Source: Seminavis robusta (Eukaryota > Bacillariophyta > Bacillariophyceae > Naviculales > Naviculaceae). From it: a stretch of DNA of 64,000 nt. Every line of letters begins with the position of its first letter. Position 1 is the stretch's first letter. Below the pieces are notes generated by a model that worked only from the letters and a program-made list of their open reading frames with translations, ran no database searches and had not been told where the DNA came from. Shown in pieces: positions 32,825-43,200 of the stretch. The DNA lies in the NCBI GenBank assembly GCA_903772945.1, contig CAICTM010000275.1, forward strand, positions 18,064-82,063, in the 5' to 3' direction. The translations under genes and the position numbers were made by a program.

Positions 32825-33850
32825 ATGGTGTTTGACAAGGCCAAGAAAGCCGTGGAGGCGAAAGAAGCCGAAATCAAGGGACAGAAATGGTTGTCCGAAG
32901 TCAAACAGCAAGATGGACAGTGGAAAGATTTGCAGGATTGGAAGGATACCTACGAACCTCAAAAGGAAAAGAAGGAAAAGACCGAAGCGCAAAAGAAAAT
33001 GGCAGCCAAGGCCGTCGATGCCGCTTTTGACAAAATGCAAGAAGGATTGTCCAAGGCCATTTTCCAAATCATGATGGAAGCGGCATCCACGTTGCTGGGG
33101 ACCACCAACAAACTTATTGTAGCATCTGGGAAAGATGCCAAGCAGCTGCCCACGATTTTGACATCCACCAATGCCATTATTCTATCCTATCGATTCGAAA
33201 CACCCAAGAAAATCAACAAGTTTGGTTACATTCGGAAAACGGCTTGTTTGGACTTGACCAAGACATTGCACTTCTTGTTGCCCGAACGGGGTGCCGCCCA
33301 AGTGTCGGAAGACATTCGAACCGTTCTGGCACAACACAAAGAGGCCACTCGTGCCGACGTGCTCCAAAAAGTCAACTCGCTTCTCGGGAATGTCAGTGAT
33401 GCCATGGACGAAAAAGGACAGGCCGTTGAACGGGCCGTAAAGAGTGCTTCCAATACCATTGGAGCCGACAAGGTGACTGCTGCCACCACCAAAGTCAGTG
33501 AAGCGACCGGCATGACACCCGAAAGTCTCAAGGCACAAAAAAATGACATTGTCGCACAGTTTGGATCCCTCTTTCAGGGTATTCTGGTCAGTCACATGGA
33601 ACAGATTGATGCCTTGCTGCACGATGTCATCGACAAGGTTATTGCCGCCATGGAAATTGCCATTCAAATGAATAACAAACTGGCCAGTGCCAAGGCCAAA
33701 ACGCCTGAAGAGCTGCAAGACGTCATGGTGGAAATCATTGACAAACAATACAAGTTGGCACAGAAACGACTCAATGGCGAGATTCAAAAGGTCATCAACA
33801 TGATCAAGGCATTGGTGCAGAATGCCATGATTGACATGGATGCAGAGTAG
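32825..33850 (+). CDS. Orphan all-helical protein
   Basis: Single exon, 341 residues, ATG at 32825 (tagcATGGTG). The first 70 residues are highly charged and Lys-rich (EPQKEKKEKTEAQKKMAAKA). The rest is predicted by eye as long amphipathic helices with Ala/Val/Thr faces (VERAVKSASNTIGADKVTAA). No Cys cluster, signal or membrane segment. The pattern recalls LEA-like or lipid-surface helices but I recognise no family. It is sandwiched between two inverted LRR paralogs, divergent from A and upstream of B, so a duplicated block may have formed around it. Confidence 0.75.
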   Translation: MVFDKAKKAVEAKEAEIKGQKWLSEVKQQDGQWKDLQDWKDTYEPQKEKKEKTEAQKKMAAKAVDAAFDKMQEGLSKAIFQIMMEAASTLLGTTNKLIVASGKDAKQLPTILTSTNAIILSYRFETPKKINKFGYIRKTACLDLTKTLHFLLPERGAAQVSEDIRTVLAQHKEATRADVLQKVNSLLGNVSDAMDEKGQAVERAVKSASNTIGADKVTAATTKVSEATGMTPESLKAQKNDIVAQFGSLFQGILVSHMEQIDALLHDVIDKVIAAMEIAIQMNNKLASAKAKTPEELQDVMVEIIDKQYKLAQKRLNGEIQKVINMIKALVQNAMIDMDAE

Positions 33851-34092
33851 TCAACAACAACTACGTCATTGTACCCCTACGGTAATAAAGATTGTTTTAT
33901 TGCGCTTCCCTTTCAGTTGCTTGGGCCCACAATACAAGTGTTTTGGGTACTCAGAGCCTTCTGTAGCCACAACTGTTGTGGATCTACCAAATCAAGTGCA
34001 TAGACTTTGACAGTCAGCCTGGTCCCTTCACTCATATTTACCTCGGCAGGTTAACTGCCTGAGTCCTCTACCCCTTTATTGGCAAATATTCT

Positions 34093-34155
34093 GTCTGTGG
34101 GATCCCCCTGGTTTTTGTCTGTGGGATCCCCTCGTTTTGTGTCTGTGGGATCCCC
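34093..34155. repeat. Three 24-nt period repeats
   Basis: The 15-mer gtctgtgggatcccc starts at 34093, 34117 and 34141, an exact 24-nt period with variable spacers. Confidence 0.92.
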
Positions 34156-34406
34156 ATTCCGGTGAAGCCAGGATAAGGATAGAGATAATGTAAGCTGGCA
34201 AAACTGGAAATTGAAGGTTCAATAAAAGTTAGGGGTAGGAATATATCAATGTAATTTAAGGTTAGTGCACTCAGGACAAAAACACAATAAGCCAGCAGGT
34301 GTTGTAAATTTAGAGTTACACAATCGAATGATAGCTGTAATTATGGGTTAGCCCGTGGCTACGCCAATGCTATCTTAAATAAAAAGGTTACAATGAGGGA
34401 ATGATA

Positions 34407-34446
34407 CCGGGCGGCAACACACGACTCGTCGTGTGTTGCCGCCCGG
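34407..34446. repeat. Perfect 19-bp inverted repeat
   Basis: Arms 34407-34425 and 34428-34446 are perfect reverse complements (ccgggcggcaacacacgac and its complement) with only 2 bases between them. It is much more GC-rich than its surroundings. It lies about 495 bp before the LRR paralog B start. A foldback transposon scar or a cruciform-forming site are both possible. Confidence 0.9.
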
Positions 34447-34940
34447 GCTAGCTAGCTTGAAAGAAGAGTGCAATCTCAAACATGTCATCCTTCTTCTATT
34501 TGTCTTTCTGCCGAGGTATCGCAGCTCCCGCTGACTTATACGTTGCGCGGAGGTGCCAATATAAGCTGAACTCTCATGTTTAGCCAGTTTAACTGACTTA
34601 TATACCGGTATTGATGTTTTAACTCCCGCTCAAGATCGGAATAGACTGAGACTCGACTCGACTCGTACGTGTTCCTGATTGCGGGGCGAATTCTTGCCAA
34701 TTTCTTTCCTCGTCCATGTCATTGTGATGAGCGAGCTTGTGATGCTACCTCGTCATCGCTTCATCTACAGAACAACGCTTTGTTTCACACAGGCGTACTC
34801 CTCTCCATTATCATTATTGTGTCGCTCCAAGCTCTCTAGCTAGCATCATCATTGTACATGTGCATCATTTTTGGCGTTCAGGTACCCTAGTCTGCAGAGA
34901 CGACAATATCTGTCGATAGAGACAAGCAAAAAGTTGTGCA

Positions 34941-36318
34941 ATGACTGGCAGCAACACCACTTCTACCGCATCCGTCACTTCAGAGAACGAGGAAGTAACC
35001 ACTTTTCCCGTCTTTGAACTATCATTGGATGCCAGCTCGGACATTGCTGGTCTGGCCATTGCCGTTTCTTCCTTGAGTGATGCCGTGGAAGAGGTGAGGG
35101 TAGACATATATAACAGTTTCACAATTCGATGGAACGAAGAAGGTGTGCCAGAGCTCTTTGAAGCATTGGGCAGAGTCCCTCAGTTGCGAAAGGTAGAATT
35201 CTATGGTTTGAGGATTTTCCCCTACCGAATGCCAATTGTCATGGCTGAGCGAACGCTGGCTACTGCCACTCGTTTGGAAGAATTCTCCCTTGTGGGTATT
35301 AACCTATGTGAAGAGGAAGCAGATCCCAATGGCAATGTATTTTCTCGGTTTTCTGAAACCCTCCGGCACCATCCCACGCTCAAGACATTTGCATTGGATA
35401 ACTGTCGGTTGAGAGATGAAGAGACTGGCCCTACCCTGGATGAAGCCATTGTCGAACCTCTGGTGCAGATTCCATCACTGGAAAAAGTGGTTATTCGAGC
35501 CATGGAAGTTTCCATGTGGGGGGAGCTCAGCTGTGCTTCAGTTGCCAACCTGTGCAAGTCCAAAACCACTCAAGAGCCTGGAACTCTTTGTCTTTTCCAA
35601 GTGTGGAAGTGCCTTTCTCTTTGAAATGGCAAAAGCTCTCATTCAAGCCAACAACCAATCACAGCTGGAAGACTTATCCATATCAGGCTGTTTGGGTGGC
35701 ATGAAGGGCGCCAAAACGATTTCGGAAATGATTCGAGTCAACACAAGCCTCAAATCTTTGGAACTGCACCTTCGCAGTCGAACCGAAGATGACGATGAAG
35801 AGGGTATCCGAGAGTTGTCCAAGGCGTTGGGACGCAACAAAACTCTTGCCAAGTTCCAGCTGCATGGAGCCACCAACCGTACAGGGAGCCTGGAAACGCG
35901 CAATATCTTTTTGCAAATGTTGGAGAGCAACTACGCGCTCAAGTCTGGAGTTCAAGTCTTTCACCCGGGATTTTTGCGACCAGAGAATGAACTCTATTTG
36001 CGTCTGAACCAAGTAGGGAGAGGACGGTTACTACTAAATGGTCTGGCAAAGAGAGAATGGGTCGACACCCTGATAAAGGTTCGACAAGACCTGGATTGTC
36101 TCTTCTACTTTCTCAGTACCAATCCTTCCCTTTGCAATACTGTGGGTGATGCTTTTGTCGAAGAGATATCCACTCCAAAGACACCAATGGAAGGCGTCAT
36201 TCCAAGTGAAACGACAAACGGCACCACAGTTGCCACCACCTCTACAATCCAAGTTAGTGGTTGCAAAGAACCAGCGTTGGACTGTGTGAATCGGAAACGC
36301 AAGCGAAGCATCAGCTGA
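34941..36318 (+). pseudogene. LRR-like protein, paralog B, with single-base frameshift
   Basis: The gene begins at ATG 34941 in one frame and continues in the next frame from about 35569 to the stop at 36318. Without one extra base near 35568 (in the run caaaaccactcaag) the protein would be about 458 residues and read NLCKSKT-LKSLELFVF, matching CRSETLQDLQHLVLY in paralog A. The ending (WVDTLIKVRQDLDCLFYFL) is the same as in A. B has an extra C-terminal tail of about 60 residues ending NRKRKRSIS, a nuclear-localisation-like cluster that A lacks. As read, the first part stops at 35624 after 227 residues. Whether the break is a real pseudogene, an allele or an assembly error cannot be told. Confidence 0.8.
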
Positions 36319-37024
36319 CCTACTAGAACATGTCAGCTGGTGGACAGGGCCTTTTCTACTGCGGCCAAGTTTGAACAGAACTCACCGTACATGTATCCTA
36401 CTTCTCCAAAAGTTGGAGTTTGTTAAAGTTGCAACTCTCGACGTGTGTTTGTGAAAACTAATGTATATAATCAGACCAATTGAATGATGAAAGTGGTCTT
36501 CGTAGCTAGTGCTACCGATTTGCTTCTTGGTCAATCAAGTGTGTCGAGTTTAAATTCAGACGAGCCCATGGAAGTGGTTGGTGGCTCTTCAAACCTGAGC
36601 CAAACAGATCAAAGGAGTAGTATTGTAGGTATGCGGAAGCATCAGAGGGCGACTTAGTCTGTGAGTGGACCTCGAGGATGTGATAAGCAACCAGCTCGAG
36701 AGAAAGAAGTGGCAGTATGGCCTGCTTAATCTACCGGTAGCTAATCGTCCCTCCTAATAAGTGCAACACTGCGAGGACGAGAAATCTCGGAAGCGCATAT
36801 CTACAGACACAACTTGACAAGCAAAATAGATCAATCAACCTTCATTAGTAGTCATTCAAACTACACTGTTCACTCCCCACAAACACCAGCTGTCCAGGAA
36901 CGAATGGTAAAGCAGCAAGACAAGTCAGAATAAATCCCAAAGAGCCCTGTCAAAAAGGGCGTGTAGGGAATCAACAAGCTTCGCAAAACCATTTGCACTC
37001 CATGTCATCGTTGTCACCATTCAT
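36319..37024. other. Convergent intergenic spacer
   Basis: Convergent 3' spacer between LRR B and the nucleoporin. CTACCGGTAG at 36731. No gene is seen. Confidence 0.5.
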
Positions 37025-38800
37025 TCAACCAAAACGAGACGGAGGCATTCCAATAGGCAAACTCTGCTGCTGCTGTTGTTGTTGCGTAGCCGGTGGAGCA
37101 TTCATGACTTGATTCAATTGGACCACATCCATTTCCAACTTTCGAGAGTAGGATTCTAGTTCGGCCAATTGATTCTGATGCATGTTGAGCACATGAACGA
37201 TACGTCCCACTTCGCCAGCTTTGCTCAAGACAGATTCCTGCGCCAAATCCATTTGTTGGAGGGTTTGACGCAAATTGTCTTGCAACACACTGAGGGAAAC
37301 ATCCATTTCAGACGCCGTCTCATAGGCCTGTTCTCGTTGGATATCGGCATCCTTTGGTGTTAGATGGGCTTGAGCCTGGAAGAGTTGATCTACGTGCTGT
37401 TCAATCGCTTCCATGGAATTATCCAATTCCTCCTGAAAGGCACCAATGCCCTGAAATGTACGTTCCAATTCTTCTTGTTTGTGCAGTAGCCGTTGCGATT
37501 GGGTAGTAATCGATGCCAAATCACGCTGACTATCACGCAACATGGCATCATACTGACTGACACGCTGGGCTTCTTGACAGTAAAGAATGGCATCCTGTTC
37601 GAGTTCTTGCTGAAATTTGTTGAGGATTTGTTCGACCGTCAAGGTTTGGTAATCCAATCGGGCCGGTTCCTTGGAGACGGCAGGTGCCGTAGGAGGAGCA
37701 GGAGCTACGGCCAGGGCTGTAGTGGCTCCGGGTTGTGTCGGAGCAATGGTCGCACCAGGAGTTGTCGTGGGAGCCACTCCAGGAGCAGTCGGTGGTTTGG
37801 GCGTGACTACCGGGGCCGGGGTAGCAGGTGTGGGTGGGACGGGAGTCTTTCCGGTGTCCCCTCCAAAGTTGAATCCACCCGCGGCAGGGGCAGCCGGCGT
37901 CTTGCTGACATCCTCTTTGCCGGGTGCTGGGGTTGCACCACCAAATGAAAATCCACCAGGCAAACCAGCGGCGGCTCCTGCTGCTGGGGCTGCTGGTGTG
38001 GTAGCGGCTGCTGCCGCCGCACCACCAAATGAAAATCCTCCTGCGGCTGGATTGCCGGCATCTTCCTTGGCCGCCGGCGTTGGAGCTGCTCCTCCGAAAC
38101 CAAATCCACCAGCGGCTGGGGCGGCTGGAGCTGTGGCATCAGCAGCAGGGGCTGCTCCTCCAAAATTGAAGCTGGCGGTTGGAGCAGCAGCAGCGGGTGG
38201 ATTATTGGCACCTTCCGTGGCTGCAGGCGCTGGAGCTGCCCCTCCGAAGCCAAAAGCGCCAGCAGCTGGGGTTTTGGGATCGGCAGCTGGAGCTGCTCCT
38301 CCAAAATTGAAACTGGCAGGAGTCGCGGCGGCTGGTTTATTGGCATCGTCTGCCTTGGGTGGTGGAGCTGGAGTAGCTCCACCAAAATTGTAACTGGCAG
38401 GAGCAGCGGCCGCTGGTGGTTGGCTGTTGTCGGGAGCAGGAGTTCCTCCAAAATTGAAACTGGCAGGCCCGGCAGCATCGGCGCCACCTAGATTAAAGGA
38501 AGGAGGTTTGGAGTCGCCTCCACCAGCACCTCCTCCAAAACCAAAGGCAGGAGCTCTTTTGGGAGTTTTTTCATCGGCTGCTGGCGTAGCAGCACCACCA
38601 CCAAAACTAAAGCCACCCGAAGCCTTGTCACCACCGGCACTGGGGGCACCAAAACTAAAACCACCACTCGGAGCACCACCAAATCCCGTCGATGCCCCCG
38701 CAGCCGGTGCTGGAGTCGACGCTCCAAACGAAAAGCCTCCTCCCGCCGGAGCAGGGGCTGGAGTACCGCCACCGCCACCACCACCAAAATTAAATGCCAT
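37025..38800 (-). CDS. NUP62: FG-repeat nucleoporin Nsp1/Nup62
   Basis: Single exon, 591 residues; the frame opens at a GTG (38806) but the first ATG is at 38800 (tgaccATGGC). Residues 1 to about 370 form a low-complexity Ala/Pro/Gly region with about 20 FxFG units (FNFGG, FSFGG, GFGG) spaced by PAPAA/AAP stretches. Residues about 385-560 form the helical Nsp1_C-type domain (YQTLTVEQILNKFQQELEQD, SQRDLASITTQSQRLLHKQE, FQEELDNSMEAIEQHVDQ), the coiled coil that assembles the central Nup62-Nup58-Nup54 complex. The protein lines the central channel of the nuclear pore and binds import receptors through FG repeats. The strong base skew makes long shadow frames on the other strand. A Gln run (QQQQQQQ) and SLPIGMPPSRFG end it. 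Confidence 0.93.
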   Translation of the reverse strand: MAFNFGGGGGGGTPAPAPAGGGFSFGASTPAPAAGASTGFGGAPSGGFSFGAPSAGGDKASGGFSFGGGAATPAADEKTPKRAPAFGFGGGAGGGDSKPPSFNLGGADAAGPASFNFGGTPAPDNSQPPAAAAPASYNFGGATPAPPPKADDANKPAAATPASFNFGGAAPAADPKTPAAGAFGFGGAAPAPAATEGANNPPAAAAPTASFNFGGAAPAADATAPAAPAAGGFGFGGAAPTPAAKEDAGNPAAGGFSFGGAAAAAATTPAAPAAGAAAGLPGGFSFGGATPAPGKEDVSKTPAAPAAGGFNFGGDTGKTPVPPTPATPAPVVTPKPPTAPGVAPTTTPGATIAPTQPGATTALAVAPAPPTAPAVSKEPARLDYQTLTVEQILNKFQQELEQDAILYCQEAQRVSQYDAMLRDSQRDLASITTQSQRLLHKQEELERTFQGIGAFQEELDNSMEAIEQHVDQLFQAQAHLTPKDADIQREQAYETASEMDVSLSVLQDNLRQTLQQMDLAQESVLSKAGEVGRIVHVLNMHQNQLAELESYSRKLEMDVVQLNQVMNAPPATQQQQQQQSLPIGMPPSRFG

Positions 38801-40270
38801 GGTCACTCAAACTTGTTTGTGATCTTGGCTCAAAATAATAAACAAACAGCTGCTTGCTCGATATGTTTTTACTCTCTTGAAGTGGACTCTCAGTACACCC
38901 GTAGAAGCTGATGGAAGGTACAGCGAGCAGAGGATCTACCAACAAAGCAACAAAGCAACAGTCCAGACGACAGACAACGATCGAGGGTTTCGGGTGGAAG
39001 CGAAATCTTTTGTGTGGAGCTGGCTGCTGCATGCTGTCGGCCAGTGGCTGCAACGCAATAATAATGCTATTTCAATATTGTTGTTTAGAGTTTCTGCACT
39101 AGCTAGGTAGGTAAGTACCGGTACACCTCAATCTTTGTTTCGCTTTCACATTCATTTTGTGGAACTGATGATTGATGATGCCCAATGGGGGAGATGGGAG
39201 TGAGCTACCGGTATAGGGTCTGTCAGACAGGGGTTTGGAGAGAGCTTCGAAGCTGGCAACATAGTAGGGGCATACAAGGGATGATGCATGCAAATTGGCA
39301 GAGATCTAGATTGGTATACGGCAATGCTAGCACCACGACGGGACGGGGTACGGTGAGACGAGGGGGGCATAGCTAATGATGAGTTGGCTGATTCTGTAGT
39401 ACTGTACTTGAGATATTCTAGAACGTCCATTGACCTAAACCGGATGAACCAGAAGGAGAGGATGAGGCAGTAATCAACTCAAACCAAGCGCAATAGCCAG
39501 CTAGCCAGTGCAAGCAATGCTAGCTACTGGAGTAGTATTTTGGGCCAGATTGCATCTACAGGCGTACTGCATGATCCGATTGGGCTCGCCCCTGTCTGTG
39601 GTACCGGTAGTTTCCTTTCATGTAAATATTGTTTCCTTTCATGTTTACAGTCAACATTCAGATATATATACTGGGGGGGATTCAGGAATTCAGTAAATAT
39701 AACAGCGAGAATAAATATTGATTTTATCCCTAACCCTAACTATTCCCGTAGAATTGTACGTGCTCTAGTACTAAAATAGGGTTAGAGTTAAAAATGTGGG
39801 AACTGGAGTATTCTTAAATATTATAGAGCGAATAAATACAAGATTATAAATATAAGCGAGCGTTGACTGTACCACAGCATGAGTTCCAAACTAACTGCGT
39901 GGCACAAGAGAGCCCAATCGTTGCGCGCCAGCGCCACGACGAAAAAGACGCTCAATGGCCTCACACTGCGTAACGGCAACCCAAGACGAAAAACGATGAC
40001 CACGCGTAATAGAGGTCTCAAACATACAAAAGACTGTTTCTGGACTTGTCCCATCATTGTTGCCGGCAAAGCCCATTCACTCACCTTCTTCCTGCATAAA
40101 CATCATCATCTCTACTGTACTAGTATTACTAGCTAAGCTGGCCACTTGGGATCTGTTTGAGAACGGGAAAGTAAATCGAGGCAAGAACCAAGTTTTTTGT
40201 CGGCAGGCTTTTTCACCTCCTCGGAAGCAAGGCAAGAACTCGACTATTTATTTGGGAGGATCAATACATC
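38801..40270. promoter_or_regulatory. Divergent upstream region (Nup62 / EDEM-like)
   Basis: 1.5 kb between divergent genes. It has TACCGGTA at 39116, 39204 and 39602, two (CCCTAA)2-like words in opposite orientation at about 39728 and 39776, and an 85-codon frame at 39879-40136 (ATG, no recognisable domain) that I do not call. Confidence 0.45.
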
Positions 40271-43200
40271 ATGAGAGGACCATCATCGGAAGATCTCGTC
40301 ATGAATGCTGGCACCCAGCATCCTGGCCGATTACAACTCCACGACAGTCACAACAGCAAGAGAAAGAGACGAAGAAGGACGACGAGTCGATGGGTTTTCT
40401 CGTTTCCTTCCGTCGTCCTTTGGGTCACTCTGCTCTCGTCTGGTTGGAGAGGGCCAAGCCTTGCTGTCGTGGGACCCGTAGTAAATGCTCAGGAAGAATC
40501 AATGACCACAACAACAAGTACTCTAGACGAGGAGCGCTCGGATGTGGACATGGAAACAGACGAAATAATGAATGCCTTTCTAAAGACATTGCGTCTTTCT
40601 TCCTATCTGGACCTGATTGTCCAGGCCACACACGAAAAGAAACCCGTGAATTCCAACAGAGGAGGACCTCCCGTCATGATTGGAAGAAGACGAAGTCTCA
40701 TGGAACACAGTCTTCATCATCATTATTCCGTCCAGTACTTGCAACAACTCAAAAAGAGACGGACCAGTACTACTACTATTTCCTCCACATCATCATCAAG
40801 TAGTAGCAGTGAAGACAGCAGTAGTAGCAGCTCTAGCAGCGAAGACAGTAGGAGCAGTGACGAAGAGCAAAAGCAGCAGCAACAAGCACAGAACCAAAAA
40901 AGAGAGGCCGAGTTGCGCGAAGTACTCAACGCCTTTTTGTACTTGACGCCACTGGAAGCCCATGTCAAGGCCAATCCACAGCGACAACAACACAACTCGG
41001 CCACATCCAACATGGTGGGAATGCCACCCTTTCCGCCCAGTGCTAGTCGCGCCAATGCACAGCTCTTGAAAGACATGTTCTACCGGTCCTACAATGCTTA
41101 CATGGAACATTCCTTTCCCGCTGCCGAACTCCTGCCACTCACCTGTCAGCCAGGGACGTTTGATCTGGTGCGACTTCCAGCATTGACTTTGATTGATGCC
41201 CTTGATACACTGATAGTACTAGGGGACAGTCTAGAGTTTGCCAAGAGCGTCGAACGATTACGAGCATTTCATCGAGAGCACTTAAAAAGCGACGGATCGG
41301 GAGGCATTTTTGCCGTCAATCAAAATGTCAGCCTCTTTGAGACGACCATTCGAGTTTTGGGAGGGCTGTTATCCGCTCATCAAATGGCAGTAGCCTATCT
41401 CAGAAATCAACAACAACCAGACAGGGGCGCTCAACAACAACAACACGTATTGCCGCCCGTTTTCTTGAAGGATGTCTTTGATTCCACTTCTGCCGATGTG
41501 TACTTGCAGCCACCAGAGCATGTGCAACGGATACTGGAGCAACACGCCCAAAAGTACCTCACCGACACAAAGGGAACTTGTACAGTGGCTAATCCAGCTG
41601 CCAAAGCTGGTAACGACAACAATCCAGAAGACCTTGAGATTCATCACGCCGACAATAACCATCACTCCGAGGTTGTAGTAGATGTTAACAGCAATCATGA
41701 AGATTGGAGAGAGCATTGTGGTGCTGGCGTGCTGGCACTGGAAGATTGTGCCGCATCCAAAGCTCCCAAAAACAATGCGAAACAGCAGCAGCAACAAGCG
41801 GTCAATCAAACCGTGGCACGCCTGCAAAAGGAACGCCTACTGCGTGAACCACAGTGGGAATACGATGGTTTCTTGTTGGATCTGGCGCTGGATATCGGTG
41901 AACGCTTGTTACCTGCATTTGATACGCGAACGGGAATCCCATACGGAACCGTGAATCTGCTCAGTGGCGTGCCCTCGGGAGAAACCACCGTGGCGTCCTT
42001 GGCCGGAGGTGGAACCTTGTCACTCGAAATGGAATTGCTGTCGCGGCTCACGGGCGACCTTCGATTTGGGCGAGCTGCCAAATTGGCCATTCGGGCACTG
42101 TGGGTGAGACGTTCCAACTTGAATTTGCTGGGGAAGCACATTGATATTCAACGGGGGACATGGACCGAAAACTTGTCGGGGATCGGATCCAACTCGGATT
42201 CTTTCTTAGAATACCTTTTGAAACACTATCTGCTGTTCCCCGAGGAAGAGGACTTTTGGACAATGCTGCAAGCAGCCTATACTGGAATATTCAAGGACGC
42301 TCGACTTGGAGAATGGTATGCTGACGTGGACATGAAAACGGGAAAACAGGCATGGCCCAAGGGCATGATCAAGCGAGTGCTAGAATCGCTCATGGCGTTT
42401 TACCCGGGGATGCAGACGCTCCTGGGCGAGCACGTTCCGGCGGCTCGAAGTCTCAACTCCTTTTTCATGGTGCGAGAATTCCTCGGGTTTCTGCCTGAAA
42501 GATTCTCCTATAGCAACTGGAAAGTTGACGGTGGTATCAGCTCTGGTGCCGCCAAATATCCGCTGCGACCAGAATTGTTGGAAAGTTGCTATTTTATGCA
42601 CAGGGTAACCAAAAAGGACGGTGCCTCGTCAGAGGCCTCATCTAGCTGGCAGTGGGCTGCAGACTTTGCTCTGCACCATCTTGAGCGTCTGACCCGGGCA
42701 AAATGCGGGTATGCTTCGGTGCGAGGGTTGAATCCTTCAACCGGGAGTTTGCACAATTATCAACACTCCGAGCATGTCAAGCTGTTCAATGAAATGCCTA
42801 GTTTCTTCCTGAGTGAAACCATCAAATATCTCTATTTGACTTTTGATGACGACAACATAATTCACAAGGACAAGGATCGAGAATGGATTTTCACGACAGA
42901 AGCTCACCCCATACACCACGTTCCAACATTTGAACAGCAGCAAGAATCCACACAAAAGGACGAGGAAGAGGACGAATCAGTTCACCTGGCACAGGTCAAG
43001 GATCGACTTCGGAAGAAGCTGAAGGTTTTGAAGTATCACAAAGCGCATAGAACATTTTCGTCGTCGAGGAGCAAGCCTCCTACTGATAACCTTGTTTCGG
43101 CTTACTATCTCGCAGAGGAACTGTGGGCAGACAACACACAACCTCGCAAGTATCGGGGCAGCATTAAGGAGGTTATCGACGAGATCTATACGTCAGAAGA

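Larger units (their letters stand above)
33851..34940. other. Intergenic region with tandem repeat and hairpin
   Basis: No gene. It carries three 24-nt units (34093-34155) and a perfect 19-bp hairpin (34407-34446), both listed separately, and a small stem (cggcaggttaactgcctg) at 34043-34060. Confidence 0.6.

Noticed and set aside
34093-34155. CRISPR-like spacing
   Set aside because: Three 15-base repeats with 9-base spacers in a eukaryotic gap do not make a CRISPR array.
37671-38393. 240-codon open frame on the plus strand over the nucleoporin
   Set aside because: It mirrors the Ala/Pro/Gly-rich FG repeats; the base skew alone opens this frame, and the minus-strand protein is clearly the real one.
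39720-39790. (CCCTAA)2-like words in opposite orientation, possible interstitial telomere
   Set aside because: Only two units each side; too short to claim a telomeric array.
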